Below, one piece after another: positions 43,100 to 58,500 of a stretch of DNA of 64,000 bases (position 1 is its first letter; every line of letters starts with the position of its first letter). The stretch covers positions 30,929,467 through 30,993,466 of the forward strand of contig OZ024864.1 of assembly GCA_964017155.1 (NCBI GenBank), in the 5' to 3' direction. Made by a program: the position numbers and the translations under genes. The notes below the pieces were generated by a model, which was not told the DNA's origin, made no database searches, and saw only the letters and a program-made list of their open reading frames with translations. Source of the stretch: Oasisia sp. SBJ-2009 (Eukaryota > Annelida > Polychaeta > Sabellida > Siboglinidae).

Positions 43100-46000
43100 T
43101 TACGCGACGACGTTGTAGAGCAGATGTTCTTGTTCCTCCGGTACCGCGGTCGATGGCGACTCTCGGTTCAACACGAACGCGTGGGCAAATGCAATCAGGG
43201 GGGAGCCGGTTGGGGGTTTAGGGGGCTGACCCGCGGATCCCGCAATGTCGAGGTGACAGAACGGCAGCGAATTGGCGGAGTCAAGGCCGTGCTGTAAACA
43301 ACGACAGGTGAAAGTCAAATCAAATCAAATCAAAATATAGTGAAAATATTGTTCATGGCTCCAAGAATGGTTTGTTGTAGTATAATTACTCTTCGACATT
43401 AAGCTCCAATTATACTACAATAAATCAAAATATATTTATTTATCCCGCATGGGGAAATTCTCGGGTGAAAATGAAAAATTAATGCTGCACATGAGAGTAC
43501 CGTTAAAACAAGTTCTAAGAATTATACATAACTAAAAAACCCAATAGGTTAAACATTTGAATATAATTTAGATATAACAGCCCAAAAAAATAACAAAACA
43601 GTTCATCATCTCATATTTATGGCAATCCAGTGTGAGCACCGAGTTGAATATTAATTATCAACAATGTTCTTGACAAGTGGTTCTAAATGTTTTTTAGTCC
43701 CAACTCACATTTGAGTCGTGGGAGTCTGGAGATTTGGCGACACTCTCAATTTATTTTTGGGGGGCTCATTTTAAATACAGCAGTATAGCATGAACTCTTA
43801 ACACCGGTACAAGCATAACAGATTTTAGAAAACAAAATAGTTTTTCTTCTGCGACGTCATATACAAAGCATTGCATTTGAGAAACAAACAAAACATCATA
43901 GGATGAACCGTGTATCTCAATAAATACACACTGGCTTGATTACTGTTATAAAAATGGAGTAACATCATCTAGAGGCCAGTCCAACAAGTCATCTTATGGA
44001 GGAACTAAGTTTGTTTCGGCCTGGGAAATTTCAGTTTGTAAGTTGTCAGACTTGCATGTATTTCTGTATATATAATTATATGTTTAATATTACTTATAGT
44101 TGTATATACATGTATGTAGAGGGGGGAGAGGGGGGGAGAGAGGGGGACGAGAAAGGGGGAGAGGAGAGGAGAGGAGAGGAGAGGAGAGGAGAGAGAGCAA
44201 ATGTACATGTGTATATGTTTGGCAGGATTATACACATCCGTGGATGTGGCTATATGCTTGGGACAATTTTGGAGTGTTAAAAGATTGCTCCTGGTATGAC
44301 TGACATCCTTGTATGACCAGTACCTTGTCGAGTCCAGACGCCATGATGAGGAAGGCGGCAGGAGACTGGTGACCGCGATTAGTCATAGTGGACGGCTTCC
44401 CCCCGGACTGGACGACGTCCTCACACTCGGACTTGCCAGCGTGGAACTCGTAGTCCTACAACAACACACAACTTCAACTCTGACCTTTTAGATCTTATGA
44501 GAGTTAACAACTCGCGCCCCCTTCGAGTCGCTCCTCCTCGTGAGTTACATCTGTGGAGTCTTTGATGAATTTGATGTGCACGTAAGTTTTCTTGTGTTGC
44601 TTTTATGAATTTTATTTCTCAAGATTGTAAATTGCGCTGATCATAACAAAACTTGAATTCCACATACTATGGAACTGAATAGTGTATACTGAATGACATG
44701 TGACATGCCTGTCTGGGTGTTTCATAGAATCTTGTTCTGATTTACTTTTTGTCCCTACCCTAAAGTCAATACTAGTATTGGGACTAGGGTATATGCTGAC
44801 TGACAGCTGTCACTGAGTGACCGACAGGTATCACCCACTAACTGACAGGTGTCACCCATTGACTGACAGCTGTCACTCACCTCTCGTCTCAGCTTCGAGT
44901 GTTCCAGTGGGTCACCGGACACTTCGCTAGCCCCGAGCAGCCTGTTGACCAGTCCAGCCTTCTGTGCCGGACCATTGGCCACCATAGCCTGAAAACACAA
45001 GGACACAACACTCACTGTCGAGTGAACACAGAAAACACAAGGACACAACGCTGTCGTGTGAACACAGAAAACACAACATAATCGAGTGAACACAGAAAAC
45101 ACAAGGACACAACGCTGTCGTGTAAACACAGAAAAAACAAGGACACAACACTCACTGTCGAGTGAGCACAGAAAACACAAGGATACAACACTCACTGTCG
45201 AGTGAACACAGAAAACATAAGGCCACAACACTGTCGAGTGAACACAGAAAACTATTATCCCATCCCAAACTTATGTGCAGCCTTAAAAACACATACAAGT
45301 ATAACAAAAACCAGTTTCTAAAATATAATCATGACACAGACGTTTAATTGCTTAACATTCTAATTATGGCCAATCACATACAGCATCACAGTGGATATAT
45401 ATGTACAAAGTCTTGGGCAAGGAAATGTAAGAGAATAAACACAATTGATATGGAGGTGATAACGTACGCCGTAGTTCTCGCCATAGCAACGGATCACATG
45501 ACCCGTGAGGGTGGCCACCGTGAAGAGGGCGGGGTTCTTCTCATTCAGGGCCTGAAACAAAAACGTTGTCCACAGTTAACACGGTAATGGTGAAAAATTG
45601 TGACAATGATATTAACAAAGTAAAACAGTGGATGTCACATTTTGTGACAATATAACATGTAACCCAGTGACAGTGTCCTTATCGTGATAATACAACAGAC
45701 AGTGACTTAGTAACAATGTCACACAGAGACAATGAAACACTACGAAATCACAATGTCACATTTTTGTGACAATATCTAATTTTTGTGACAATGTCACACT
45801 TGTGATAATGTCAATTTTTGTGACAATGTTGCATTTTTGTGACAATATCACACTTTTGTGACAATGTCATACCTTTGCAACAATGTCGCATTTTTGTGAC
45901 AATATAACACTGACAATATAACAAGGGACCTACTTTCTCCTTCATCTCACACAGTACGTCTGCCATCGCCATGCGCCCCTCTGCGTCAGTGTTCCCAATT

Positions 46001-49000
46001 CGCACCCGCACTCCAGCACGGGACGTGAACAGTTCGTCACTGACGTACGCATCTACAGAACACAACACCAACAAATAACTAGACAGCCCGCAATAGACTG
46101 GACTTGAACATTTCACCCAACTGATGAAACCGACCTTAATAATAATAATAAAAGCATTTGTATAGCGCCTTATAATAACAATACCTGTTATGAATGTAAA
46201 AATACTAAAAGCAGCTCAGAGTAATAAATAAATAAATCCTAAAAACTTCATACATCCGTCAATGTTCATGAGTAAAAACCTCTGTTGAATAAACAAGTTT
46301 TAAGGTGTCTTTTGAACTGGTATATTGAATCACACGTTTGCATATTGCGTAGTAGATCGTTCCATAAGTGAGGAGCAGCGATGCAGAACGCTCGATCACC
46401 GAACTGGCGGAGATGTGCCCTGTGTACAACCAGTATGGACTCTGATGACGATCGCAATGTTCTGATTGGCTGGTAGAACTAGAGCTGATCGGAGAGGTAG
46501 CTAGACCCAAGTAGATGACTGGCTTTGTACATTGTTAGTATGATCTTGTATTGAATGCAAGTGCTATTGGCTAAAGTTCACGTCAGTGGGGAATTCCTCT
46601 ACCAGATTCAGACAGTGGATGTTTTGGATGTTCCCATAGACAGTAAAAAATGTGTCCACCATTTGTGAAGGGAAACCACGAAGAATGTGTTTCGAACAAG
46701 TGCAATCGGTTCTGTTTCACAACATTCAGACTTGGAAATATTATAGTATAGTATATATATTATATATATAGTATATAAATAGTAATATAAATGGGAAATA
46801 AGCATTGCCAATTGATAGAAAAGATAATAGTGACAAAAAGTCAAAATAATAGTGACAAAAAGTCCAAATCATCGTGCAATGTTTATGTTGTTTTCTTGAA
46901 ATCAATTTCACTGACATCAGAATCATTTTGTTAGAACATGTCACATTTAGTTATAAATGACACCATCATGATTGTGACATGGCCCCTAAGACTTGTGTGA
47001 CTGTGACACGGCCCCCAGAACTCACCTGATCCGACACTGTTGCGCACCATGGACATGGCCCCAATGACCTTGAGACCCCTCGGCTTCCAGTGGGCCAGAA
47101 GCTGCAACAGGGGACCATTTGATAGGAGGGCCCATTTGATTCAAGGCACCATTTAATTCAAGGCACCATTTACTACAAGGGACATTTTAACTCAAGACAC
47201 CATTTCCTATAAGGGACCATTTAATTAAATGGACATATTAATTCAAGACACCATTTACTACAAGGGACCATTTAATTCCAGGGACATATTAACACAAGTG
47301 ACCATTTACTACAATGGACCATTTATTTCCAGGGACATATTAACACAAGGGATTATTTACTACAAGGGACCATTTATTTCAAGGGCCATATTAACACAAG
47401 GGACTATTTACTACAAGGGACCATTTAATTCAAGGGACATATTAACACAAGGGACTATTTACTACAAGGGACCATTTATTTCCAGGGACATATTAACACA
47501 AGGGACTATTTACTACAAGGGACCATTTAATTCAAGGGACATATTAACACAAGGGACCATTTACTACAAGAACCGTGCAATACAAGGGAATGTTTATATA
47601 AGGGACCATTTAATACAATGGATCAGTTAATACTAGGGAACACGCAGGAAGCAACATTACGGGGAGAAACCATAGGAGGAAATGCAAGATATAAATTTCA
47701 AACAATTTCAATCCTCCATCCACTAAATCCGAAACTTACCTTGAACAAACCGGCGACAAACGCTGCGCCACATTTATCACGGTGCATGCCGGCCATGGCA
47801 CCGCCGTACTTGATGTCAGCACCGCCGGTGTCGTAGGTCACGCCCTGTGAACCCAACACACATTGACCTTACTCAGCGGCGTATATCATTTCATATTATG
47901 TATGCTTTTTTATATTTTACAAATCTGCAGTATTACAACGGTATCCTAGTAAACCTCTTTGTTTAGAATTAGGAACCAAAAACACCACGTGTAAAAATAA
48001 CAGCAATTTATTTTCCCACAGGTTCATTGTGACAATCAGACCATTCTCCACTTAATGCAAGAATGTATGTTGTAACTTTGCAAAGTTTAGTAGTAACTAT
48101 TCCGCTTATAGAGCGCAGTGGCTCAGGGGTAGAGCTTCGGACTCGACTACCAGAACCCGGGTTCGAATCCTGTGCTGCAGTGGGCAAGTTTTTTCACTCT
48201 ACATTGCTCCAGTTCACTCACCTGTATAAATGAGTACCTGGCTATAGACAGTGGTGGATATGTGTACGAGAAGCCTTCGCGCATTAATTGTAGCATATGG
48301 CTGGATGCTTCCCAGAGAAGCCGAGATGGTGTCTGAGTGAACAGGTCTGTCAGGGAAGTAAAGTGTAAAGTGCTTTGAACGGTCCTGAGGACTGGATACT
48401 GCGCTATACAAGACCACCATTTTGTTTAAATCTTTCTCAGGGGTTTTAACATCGTTCTTTTCAGTTGAGTTCTGGAGCCCTAAAAAAGAGCACCCAAAGT
48501 GGTAATGAACGTGACATTTGTATTAATAATAATCATGACTTAGTGTTTATAGTTAGCATATTAATGTACAGATACTGTACCTTTCCAACAAACATGAGGG
48601 TTGTGTCAACGGGATGTTCCGGGTCACAATACTCAAGATGGATGACTCGGGCAGCCTGACGATCAATGGCTACAACACAACGTGATTGGTTACTTTCTTT
48701 TCATCACCAAAGGAGGGATTGTAATAATAATAGTAACTAAATAATAAACTTGGCAGAGAAACATTTCCCTGGAGATTGGAGAGAAAAATGAGACAATGAC
48801 CCATAATGCAACGGGAAGATTGCTCAGAGGGTTGGAGAGATTGGGAGACAGCCAGAGTGGGGTGGAGACAGTTGGTACTGAACCGATACAACAAACAACA
48901 GAATTACACCGTGATTTCCTAGCAGTTAAATCTCAAAATCGAATTACATCACACCATGGGGTTAACTCTCGGCTTACACCTCAAGTCTCAGGTGGGTTCC

Positions 49001-49468
49001 TCTAAACAGCCCAAACTTGGGCTAATGCAGGAGTTGTTCTTCTCTAGAATTAGTGAGTCCACTACAGGTTAGACATTTACCCCCTGTGTGGGATTTTTTT
49101 TGGGCCTGGCAACATGGTTACATACCCCGGGTAGCTCGGTTGACGGCCATGAGGAGGGGGTACTCCTTGCTCAGGGTAGCAGGGTCTGACACCACTCGCA
49201 CCTGTCGACACAGCCAGTGTTTACATATTTAATAAACTATAAAATCACATGCCATTTCAGTGCTTTTCTAGGCTTTTATTAACAAAACCTGAAATCACAC
49301 TTATTTAGAAAGTATATACTGACTGAAACATATTTACCTGGCATTAGTAGATACATTGTTCTAATACTGTGCAATACCCAAATAAAATATACAGAAAGCT
49401 TGTTCAAAAGATATTTAGATATTTTGTCTAATGACTTTATGGTTGTTTTACCTGTAGGTTTAGTTATT

Positions 49469-49512
<44 letters not shown>

Positions 49513-52500
49513 GTATAATTTAATCTAATGGCCAAAGGAGGTAAATAAACATTACACGACAAAAAACTTGTTCTTGTCTGTAGAAACCAACCAGACGTTA
49601 TGCGTAATTCAGACAAGATGTCTGTTAGACGCTCCCACAGTGGAAATACGTTCTTAAAACTGTCCAACCACCAAGAAACTTCTCACTTGATCTGAATTAG
49701 TTTCTATCCACAAAACATGTTATTTTCACTTAGCAGCATTACAGTAAATATTACAAATATACATATGTATATTCATATCCTTCCAACCATCACGGACATC
49801 TCATACCTTAACACATGTGTCCTTGAAGAGGTTTTCGACGTACTCGGCAACCCGGGGCGGGGCCATCCTTTCTGGGTCTGAACCCGCAATGTCGGCATAC
49901 ACTTGGCTGAAAATACATAAGAACACATCACTCAGAAGTTACTTGTCAAGCCAGTAACTCTATATTTTACACACATTTAGGCAACTTCACCAACACTGTT
50001 TCCATGAAATTCAACTAATTGTAGACCTACAGATTTATGTAAATATTTGTTTATGCGACCACAGAATAAACACCTTAACAATACGAAATGAATTAATTTA
50101 AAAAAAAAAATTGTAAAAGGGTCCTCTCAGAATGTCAATGTCCTGACAAAATTAATACCATTTGGGGGAAACAGCGCCACATGCTGTTTTTTTCTTCTGG
50201 TTTCACACAACCTCTCTACACTTACACATCATCTCAGTTTTTACACTTTTGCCTGAAGGTGGGGAGTTCTGCGACGAACCCCAAGTTTGGTAAAACCTTT
50301 ACAAGACATTATAGCACTTACATTTTACCGGCATTATAAACGTTCCGATTGACGTTTCTGCGCATGCGTAATAAATGTCAAATCATCAATGTGCAGCGAA
50401 AGGACAAAGCATTTGTGGTATAAACACTACAGGTTGTTTATTAGGATGTATATATCCTCTCAGCAAAGTTATTTGTCACAAATTAACAGTTTTGAGGCAT
50501 ATTTTTTTGCACCAGAATACGTGACAGTGATTTATAAAAAACTTAATATTTTATTGCACTGTCATTGAATGACATTTTAAGAAACTCTTCACAGTAATCA
50601 TCACAGGAGAGTTAACGAACAGCTCGTGGCATTTATACCAAAAATGCTTTGTTGTTTCGCTGGACATTGATGATTTTACATTTATTGCGCATGCGCAGAA
50701 ACGTCAATCGGAACGTTTATAATGCCGGAAAAATGTAAGCGCGACAATGGAACCAATCAATCTGCCCCGTTCTGATGTTGACAGTCATACATTATACCAA
50801 TAGGTGGCGCCACTGTATCAATCAATTTCTCCCACGACATCTGGCTACAACCAAATCACCACCGAACCAAAAGTAATCTTACAAATCTATTGCTGGACTT
50901 TCCATATTTATTGCTACTATCATTCGCTCGTTGGGCTTAATTTGTTTTACAATCGACAGGATCCAACAAATGATTTCTTTCTGACATCTTTTTGTTTATT
51001 ATTTTCACAAAATAATAATTATAAACTAAATCATTTAAAAAATCATTTATTTGCGACAAAAATAAAAAACAAGTAGAAATTATTTATTTGCGACAAAAAA
51101 TAAAACTATGATAATTGTGCATGTTGATGTGTTTTTTCAAAATTTTAATTATCCAGACAAACCACAATTTCACATTTTTTGCAATAACTGCAATAAATGA
51201 AATTTATAAATACGCATTTGTTTAGCTTTTTACAATACAATAATTACAACACTATGAAGCAGTTTGTAAATGACATTATATATTCGTGAAAATGTTCATC
51301 AAGTTGGCAGTATATTATTCCAAACAAATTTCATAATTACACAACTAGCAATGTTCGACTTACTTCTACATTTCGACCACCATCGACGGCCTTCTTCAGG
51401 AACTGAATGTTCAGTGGTCACTGCTCGCTAGAGATGAGGGGGGCTACAGACTAAGTCACGTGTGGGACAGTCTGCTCGCCACGCCATCTAGCGGGCAGAG
51501 ACCACGGAACATTCAGTTCCTGAAGAAGGCCGCCGATGGTGGTCGAAACGTAGAAGTAAGTCGAACATTGCTAGTTGTGTAATTATGAAATTTGTTTGGA
51601 ATGACATAATAGACATTTCTGTTCCGGCAGCAATATGTAGACAACAAATCGACTTATCAACCGTTTTAATAGCACTTTATATTTATTCTTACTATTCATT
51701 TATTTTAATGCCATGAATGTACATTTTATCCGTAATCATACTATTTTTTTATTCCCCTTAATTCTATATATTTATTTGTTTATTATTATTTGATAGTTTT
51801 TATGTAATATATTACTTAATTATTTATTGCACCTATACCTTTTAGGTTTACTATCCTTATATAGAATTGTATTTTTAATCTTTAATTCAATTTATGACTA
51901 TTGTTGTTTAGCTTTTAAATGATTTAACTAAATATTGTAATGTTTTAATTTCTCTGTATATTTATTATTATTATTGTACTGTAAAGCGCCATAGAGCACC
52001 GTGTGATTATGGCGCTATATAAATATTGTATTTTATTATTATTATTATTATATAGTCTTAATTCTTACACAAGTTATTAATTCGCAAAAAAGTGAAAAAT
52101 GTGGTAACTGTGTCCAATGCCTGACCACTCACTGGGCACTGGCCATGCTGGCCAGGACGGTGTTGGTGAAGAACATGATAGTGGCCATGGCGTCGCGGTC
52201 AGTCGGGTCAGTCCACACTCCCACGCGGTCAACCTTCGCTGCCTTCTCTGGGCTCGCCTCTCTCACCTCCAGGGCCTGGCGCACAAAACACTGGTGTTTT
52301 ATCTCGCACAATTAATAAATAATTACTGTACATATATTATCTGTTCACAAACAAAAACAGCTACATCTAATGTAACACTTGCATTATTTATATGTAGTTG
52401 TAATGTATCCGTGGCTAGATTTCATGTTGTTTTATATGTATTAAATGTATTTAATGTAGTGTAGTGTCTGGGTTGAGTCAAAACTGAGTAAGTCTGTTTT

Positions 52501-55500
52501 GGTCAAACAAATGTTATCATTGAAAAACAATCCTGTAACATACACAACTTAAGTTCTTATGGTATATTTTGTTCTACCTAATAGTTACATGCAAACTGAA
52601 GTTTACTTCAAATACATGTTACTTAATAAATTATTTATTGATTTACATGTAACGTCTGTTTTGGACTTACGCATATTTGACTATACAACGATAAACATGC
52701 ATGCACACAGACACATGCATGCACAGTTGCATACACACACACAGGCACACACACTCACACCACAGACACACACACGCGCGTGCGCACACACACACACATA
52801 CACACTTACTGGGGACATGGTAGGGGATGCAGAGGGTTAATACAGCAGTAGTATTACACTATGCAGAATCTAGTTCCACCAGTACATTTAGTACACACTT
52901 AGTACACACTTAGTACACACTTAGTACACACTTAGTACACTCTTAGTACATTCTTAGTACACTCTTAGTACACACTTTGTACACACTTAGTAGACTTTTA
53001 GTACTCTTAGTACACACTTAGTACTCTTAGTACACACTTAATACACACTTACTACACACATAGTACACACTTACTGTGTAGAGGCCAGTGAGTACGGCCA
53101 ACGTGGCCACTCGCACTGACAACACATGCTTCATGCTGCCCTGGACAACCACGAGTGGGGCCTTGCAGCCTGCCGCAAGGGCCCTGAAACCAACAACCAC
53201 AGGGCTCACACACCACCCACAAGATTCTGGGGCCAGTTTCTTAGGAGCTCATACGCTCGATTTTTGCTCTTTAAAATATTCGCTCCTTAATTTCGCTCCT
53301 TAACAAGTATCTTATATTTTGAAAATGTTCTCTCAACCCCAGTGTGGCTGGGATGTTTTCGCTGGTGTGTCACTGAAATAGTGTCCTATGATTTTGAAAA
53401 CGCTCAGTATGTTTACCAATGGATTCTATTTAATAATGGAAATTCCTTGTAAGTTCATGGTTTGGGGAAAATGGTCGCCTGGTCTGCAAAACAGAGGATC
53501 ATCCACCAAGATAATGTTGTTGCAAGGCAAATCCATCATCGAACAAAACCTGTTGTTAAATATTAGATGCTTTTTAAAAATGCAAAATGTCACCGCCATA
53601 TAACCTGGGGCTGAATTAAAGAACAAAATCAGACTTATGTTCATGATTGTTAGAAGAAACAATTTACAGTTCTATTAACGACTGATCAAACTGTAAGTTT
53701 CTATGTTTAATACACATTGTCCTTAGCTTTTTATTGGGTTAGAATTATAGAAGGTGATAGCGCCAAATAAAATTGTCTTCATCTGGTATGAGCTAGAAAT
53801 ATGTACTCTACAACAAACTTGTTTGACAAAAGAACAAAAATGTAACAATTGTAAATATAGAACACACAAAGAACATTAGAAACATTTGAGCATGACTGTG
53901 AAGATGTATAGAGACATGTTGCCAGACGTGCACAATACACCCAGCCAACTTAAATCATTGCTAACACGGAATTACATCCTTGAAGTACGCCGAATGGATA
54001 TGACATTGTCATGGGTAATTTAATACTTTGATTTTAAGGGAACAAATCACGTTCCTCTGCATTATTTACAACTGTATATCACCCAGTATATGTTCAATGT
54101 TACACAGCCATAAAAACAAGGTCGTGACTCACAATTTGATGCCATTCGTGCCAGCATCCTGGAATCGCCGGACGTCATCGTAGTCACGGTTGAGTGGCCC
54201 GGTAGGGGCGAAGATCTAGCACACACATGGACACAGTGTCAACACACATCCCACAACAACATCTGATCGTACTAACGAGACTTTGTGGAGGAGTAAGACA
54301 GCTAATCTACTGGCAGATTTACTAGCAGGAAAGTTGAAAGTTAGAAACTGGCAAATATATATTTGGTTTCTAAAGAAAACATCCACATCGATATATTGCT
54401 GCGTTAACGTATAACTTATTCATTAGATCTGTATTCAGCGTAAGACAGATAAACCTGGCACCTTTAAACGTGCACATGTGATATAATGCTTTGCCTGTAT
54501 GATATTGCAATGTAATTATTTACTGGCTGTCATAAATGAAATGATGATGACTAAACTACATAGAAGTATGACTAAGAACACTCACCAATCGACTCGCAGC
54601 AATGCCAGGACATGTGACCACCGACGCTTCCTTCGCCGCGGCCTTGTTCACCTGGAGGCAAGACAGCGAACTAACACGTAAACAAATTCTTTTGTAAACC
54701 ATCCGTCTTGCAGAGACACGCGACAACACTGAGAAATGACACTGTGATAACTAAAAACATAATGTAGTCAGTCAGGTGCCATCTACTTCAAAACTGACCG
54801 ACTTTGTTCCTTAAATGAACTCTAGTTTCTTTTGTTCACATCAGACATCAAATGTATTTATGACATTAACTTGCAGAATGAAAAGAAACAGACGGTGACA
54901 TATCACTGATGGATGCACGACACCAGAGATATAACACGACAAGACTTAACAAAAACTGTATAATGTCAGCACATTGACATGGCAAACGTTTGACATGATT
55001 TATGTCCACACCTTTACTGAAAACTTCATTGAATACTTTCGTAAAAAGAATCTTAGTAGATGTGCAGGATTAATATTTAAATTAAAGCCACACGTGATCA
55101 GGTCATTCAGTGCAGGTGACGGTGGGTTAAGAACAGATGGAATTGCTGGGTGAAGAAGGGGACAGACCACAATTTAAAATATGGGAAGATGACTATAAAG
55201 ATTTAAGAAATATTGCAGAGGACGATGGATGAAAGGGATAGTATATAAAAAGTCTAGGGAATGTTCTTACACAAGCAGATGAGAAAAAGATGTTTTGTAA
55301 ACACAAAAAATGGGTCATTTTGTGTCATAGGAAAACAATTCTGGGAACTTACACCATTGTCTTAGAATTGGCTGACATTTTATAAATAAAATGTGTATAA
55401 AAACGTGTATCCTTGAAAATTTGACCTTTATCGGACAATGTTCACAAGTTTTGCAGAAGGCTGAAGATATATTATGTTGAATTGCTGTAACTTTTATCAG

Positions 55501-58500
55501 ATTTAACATTAATTTTTGTTGTTGCAACAAGCCAAGATACTGTTTTCAAGGGCTTATATAAAATTCTGAAAATCTCAGAGCTTTGAAATTGTTTATGTAG
55601 GCTAAATGTCTTAAAGGGAATCGAGACCAGTTATCATTCAGCATGGAAGATGAATAAGATGGGACCAGAGTGGTACCTGCAAGTTGAGGTTTATTTTTGT
55701 AGCTCATATTTGCGAGGCAAAATGTACTTGAAAGCATGACACCCAATAGTGAGTGACGTTTAATTTCAGTCTAGACGATATTCCAAATTAAACGAGTACA
55801 CTTGCACTGCATTTACATCAAACATGGCCAACCAAATGATAAATCCTATTTTTAGCCAATACAAACCACCAAGGTCATATCTCCAGAGATAAAGGTCATG
55901 CAACTTAGAAACTGTATCTATAGGTTTGTTCCTTAAATGTGCACAGACATACCTAAGAGACTGTTTCATTACATACAAGTGAACGAGGACCTACAGTCTA
56001 TACATAAGGATATCAAATGACCATTGCTCACCTAGAGGCATTTAAATAAATTATTTTAATTGGGAATCGATCACTAACGGTAACAAGCTCAACACTATAT
56101 AACAACTGAACTATCATAAATAAGCGGTGAAAATTCATGTACTTTGCAGCCTTTCGACACTAAATCTAAACAGCATGTCTGCAGTGGTTCTACTGACCAC
56201 TGAGACGTATTCAAACACATGGATCCAAATCAGAATCCATGCTGCCAGTGTGTGGGATTACATTAACCTCAGCCCTGTGTTAATCTGGGTTCATATGTTA
56301 ATTGCGCTGAGTCCACACCAACAAACAAGAGTAGGTGATCATGATCAAGTCCAGATGGCTGTCAAAAGGCCAGCCAATCCAAGCTGACCAAGGGTCAAGC
56401 ACAGGACAGACATGTCATGTCCAGTCCAGCCACTGTCAGACCACTTGTCCCAAGGTGGCAGACACCCCAGCTCTCTAGGCAGGGTTTAATTACAGGGCAT
56501 TTGGGGGTGACAACAACATGGACTGCTCCACCCAGTTCAAGGGTTGAATTGTGTGCCTGGGTGTATGTAGTAAACCCCTTTTCCAAAAGTAAACAAAAGA
56601 CTAGGTATGACATCATTTAATCAACCAGTGCCTGCTTATTTGAATGCCCACACAAAATGGAACAAATCTAGGAAAACTTTAAGGTAATAATTAACTTATT
56701 ATGATTGCATCACAGTTACCACTACTGGGTAACTCAGTTTTGCATAAGTGAAGCCTGGTGGAGCTGTTAGTTCGTTCGGTCTTAGTTCATTGCGGCAACG
56801 CGTAATGAAAATAAATATAAAGAGGCAGTTTGAAAAGATTTTTTTTAAATACTCTCCCGACTTTCACCAATCTTTCATAAAGATTTCTACAAGTTACTGA
56901 CACTACAAATTGACAAACTGTGGTGGTGATTGCTGGTGAGCAAATTACCCTGGCATCCCCATTGTTCAAGTCTGTCACAAGCTGCTCAGTGGCTAATTAA
57001 TTGTTTAATTAGTTCTAAATGCACAGACCACTAAATCTGTCTAGCCACATCCAATTACATGTAGCACCAAGTGCTCATTCTAAGTCTTCATTGCTTCTAC
57101 TACCAGGTACTTAACTAAAGTACCTACTGAGTACTTAACTAAAGTATCTGCAAACAGAACAAACCATGCAGTGCTAATGATAACAAACTGTTATTTCCAT
57201 TACTCTTTCATGTGGAATAACACTGCAAATACCTGATAAACAAAGACAGTAATTAACTTTTAAATGTGATTCATTACTTGTGTAAACTGATGACAAGTTA
57301 CACTTAATTATGGAATTAATTATATGTGATTAGTCAGTGAATGATTTCAGGTAGATCGCCACAATTGTTTCTTCGTGTCTAAGTCTAAATTAACCCTGCG
57401 GTTTTGCAGTTTAGGCATAATATTCAAAGTGTTTTGTTTTTTCTGGCCCACTAATGCGAGTGTGCCGAGGGAGTCTCTGAGACAATAGAAAACAAACAAA
57501 AGGAAATATGAAGGAAAAGGTTACTCAAATAAGTCAATCACAACATGACTGAGATTAAGATACTGTTTTCCAGCTGAGATAAGACGGATGTATACATCAT
57601 TATTGATGCATGGACAAGAGGAAAAATTGGACTTGGACAAGACTGATGGGAAGAGTGTGACATTGGCAAGAAATTGGTCAGGAAGAGTGGGGTTGGGCAA
57701 GGCAGTAATGGGAAGAAGATGGGGAAGATGGGAATTAGGCTATGTAGGGGTAGGGAAGAATGGGACTTGGGCAATATGTGTACAGTGATGAGGTAGATTG
57801 GGACTTGGGCAAGAGTGATGGGAGAAAAATGGGACTTGGGGAAGGCAGTGATGGGAAGAATGGGAATTATACTATGTAGCGAGACAGCGAAGAGGGTAGA
57901 TTGGTGGTGACTTACCTTGATGTAAGCTTCGACCGCATTTTTCAGTGGCTCAAGGGGCCCGTCCAGGTACTCTACTGATGACGCGACCAGAATGACGCCG
58001 TCTATCTGTTCATCATTGAGATCCTCAATGGCGTGCAGCGTGTAGGGTAAACTAAACGTAACAGAAAAATATCTCAGAATAATTTTGTGTTTGTCTATGA
58101 CATTCTTACAACACAAACACATGATTTGTAGACACATGTAGCCAGGACTTTATGCAGGACCAAATTATTGCCAGTCACACATGTTTTGGTGGACACATGG
58201 ATGTTAACTGTTAAGCCAGTTTACAAACTTTAAATGTGTCTGATGACCTGAAGTGGACTACAAACACATGTATGTGACACCATTTACACTCACTTCTAAG
58301 GCATAACTGACAATATCTATGGTTTTGGAAGACTTTTTTGGCTCCTTCATTTTTTACCCATCCACCACCCGTCCACCCATATTTCTACCCGTCCACAATG
58401 GTTTTAACCCACTCAAATGACGTGTGGACGGGTCTATGCATAAAGCTATACTGCTACCAAACCCAATCTCTCAGAATACCAGAAATATATTATCTCCTCT

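Larger units (their letters stand above)
51324..51602. mobile_element. Foldback element with a hammerhead-like core in each arm
   Basis: Arms of ~95 bp: left CCAAACAAATTTCATAATTA onward, right its mirror ending near 51602; the spacer is ~90 bp and GC-richer. Each arm, read outward, carries GTTC-CTGAAGA-stem-GAAA-...-GTC-GAAC. In aminopeptidase intron 6. Confidence 0.85.

Noticed and set aside
47229..47630. 133-codon frame in the aminopeptidase intron
   Set aside because: Translation of the 54-bp minisatellite.
48112..48185. Apparent tRNA gene (A and B boxes)
   Set aside because: No pairing acceptor stem, and the sequence continues into a conserved SINE body found in four other places.
56127..56620. 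Short frames in a GC-richer intron block
   Set aside because: No domain, no splice context consistent with the aminopeptidase model, and the exons on both sides already join in phase.
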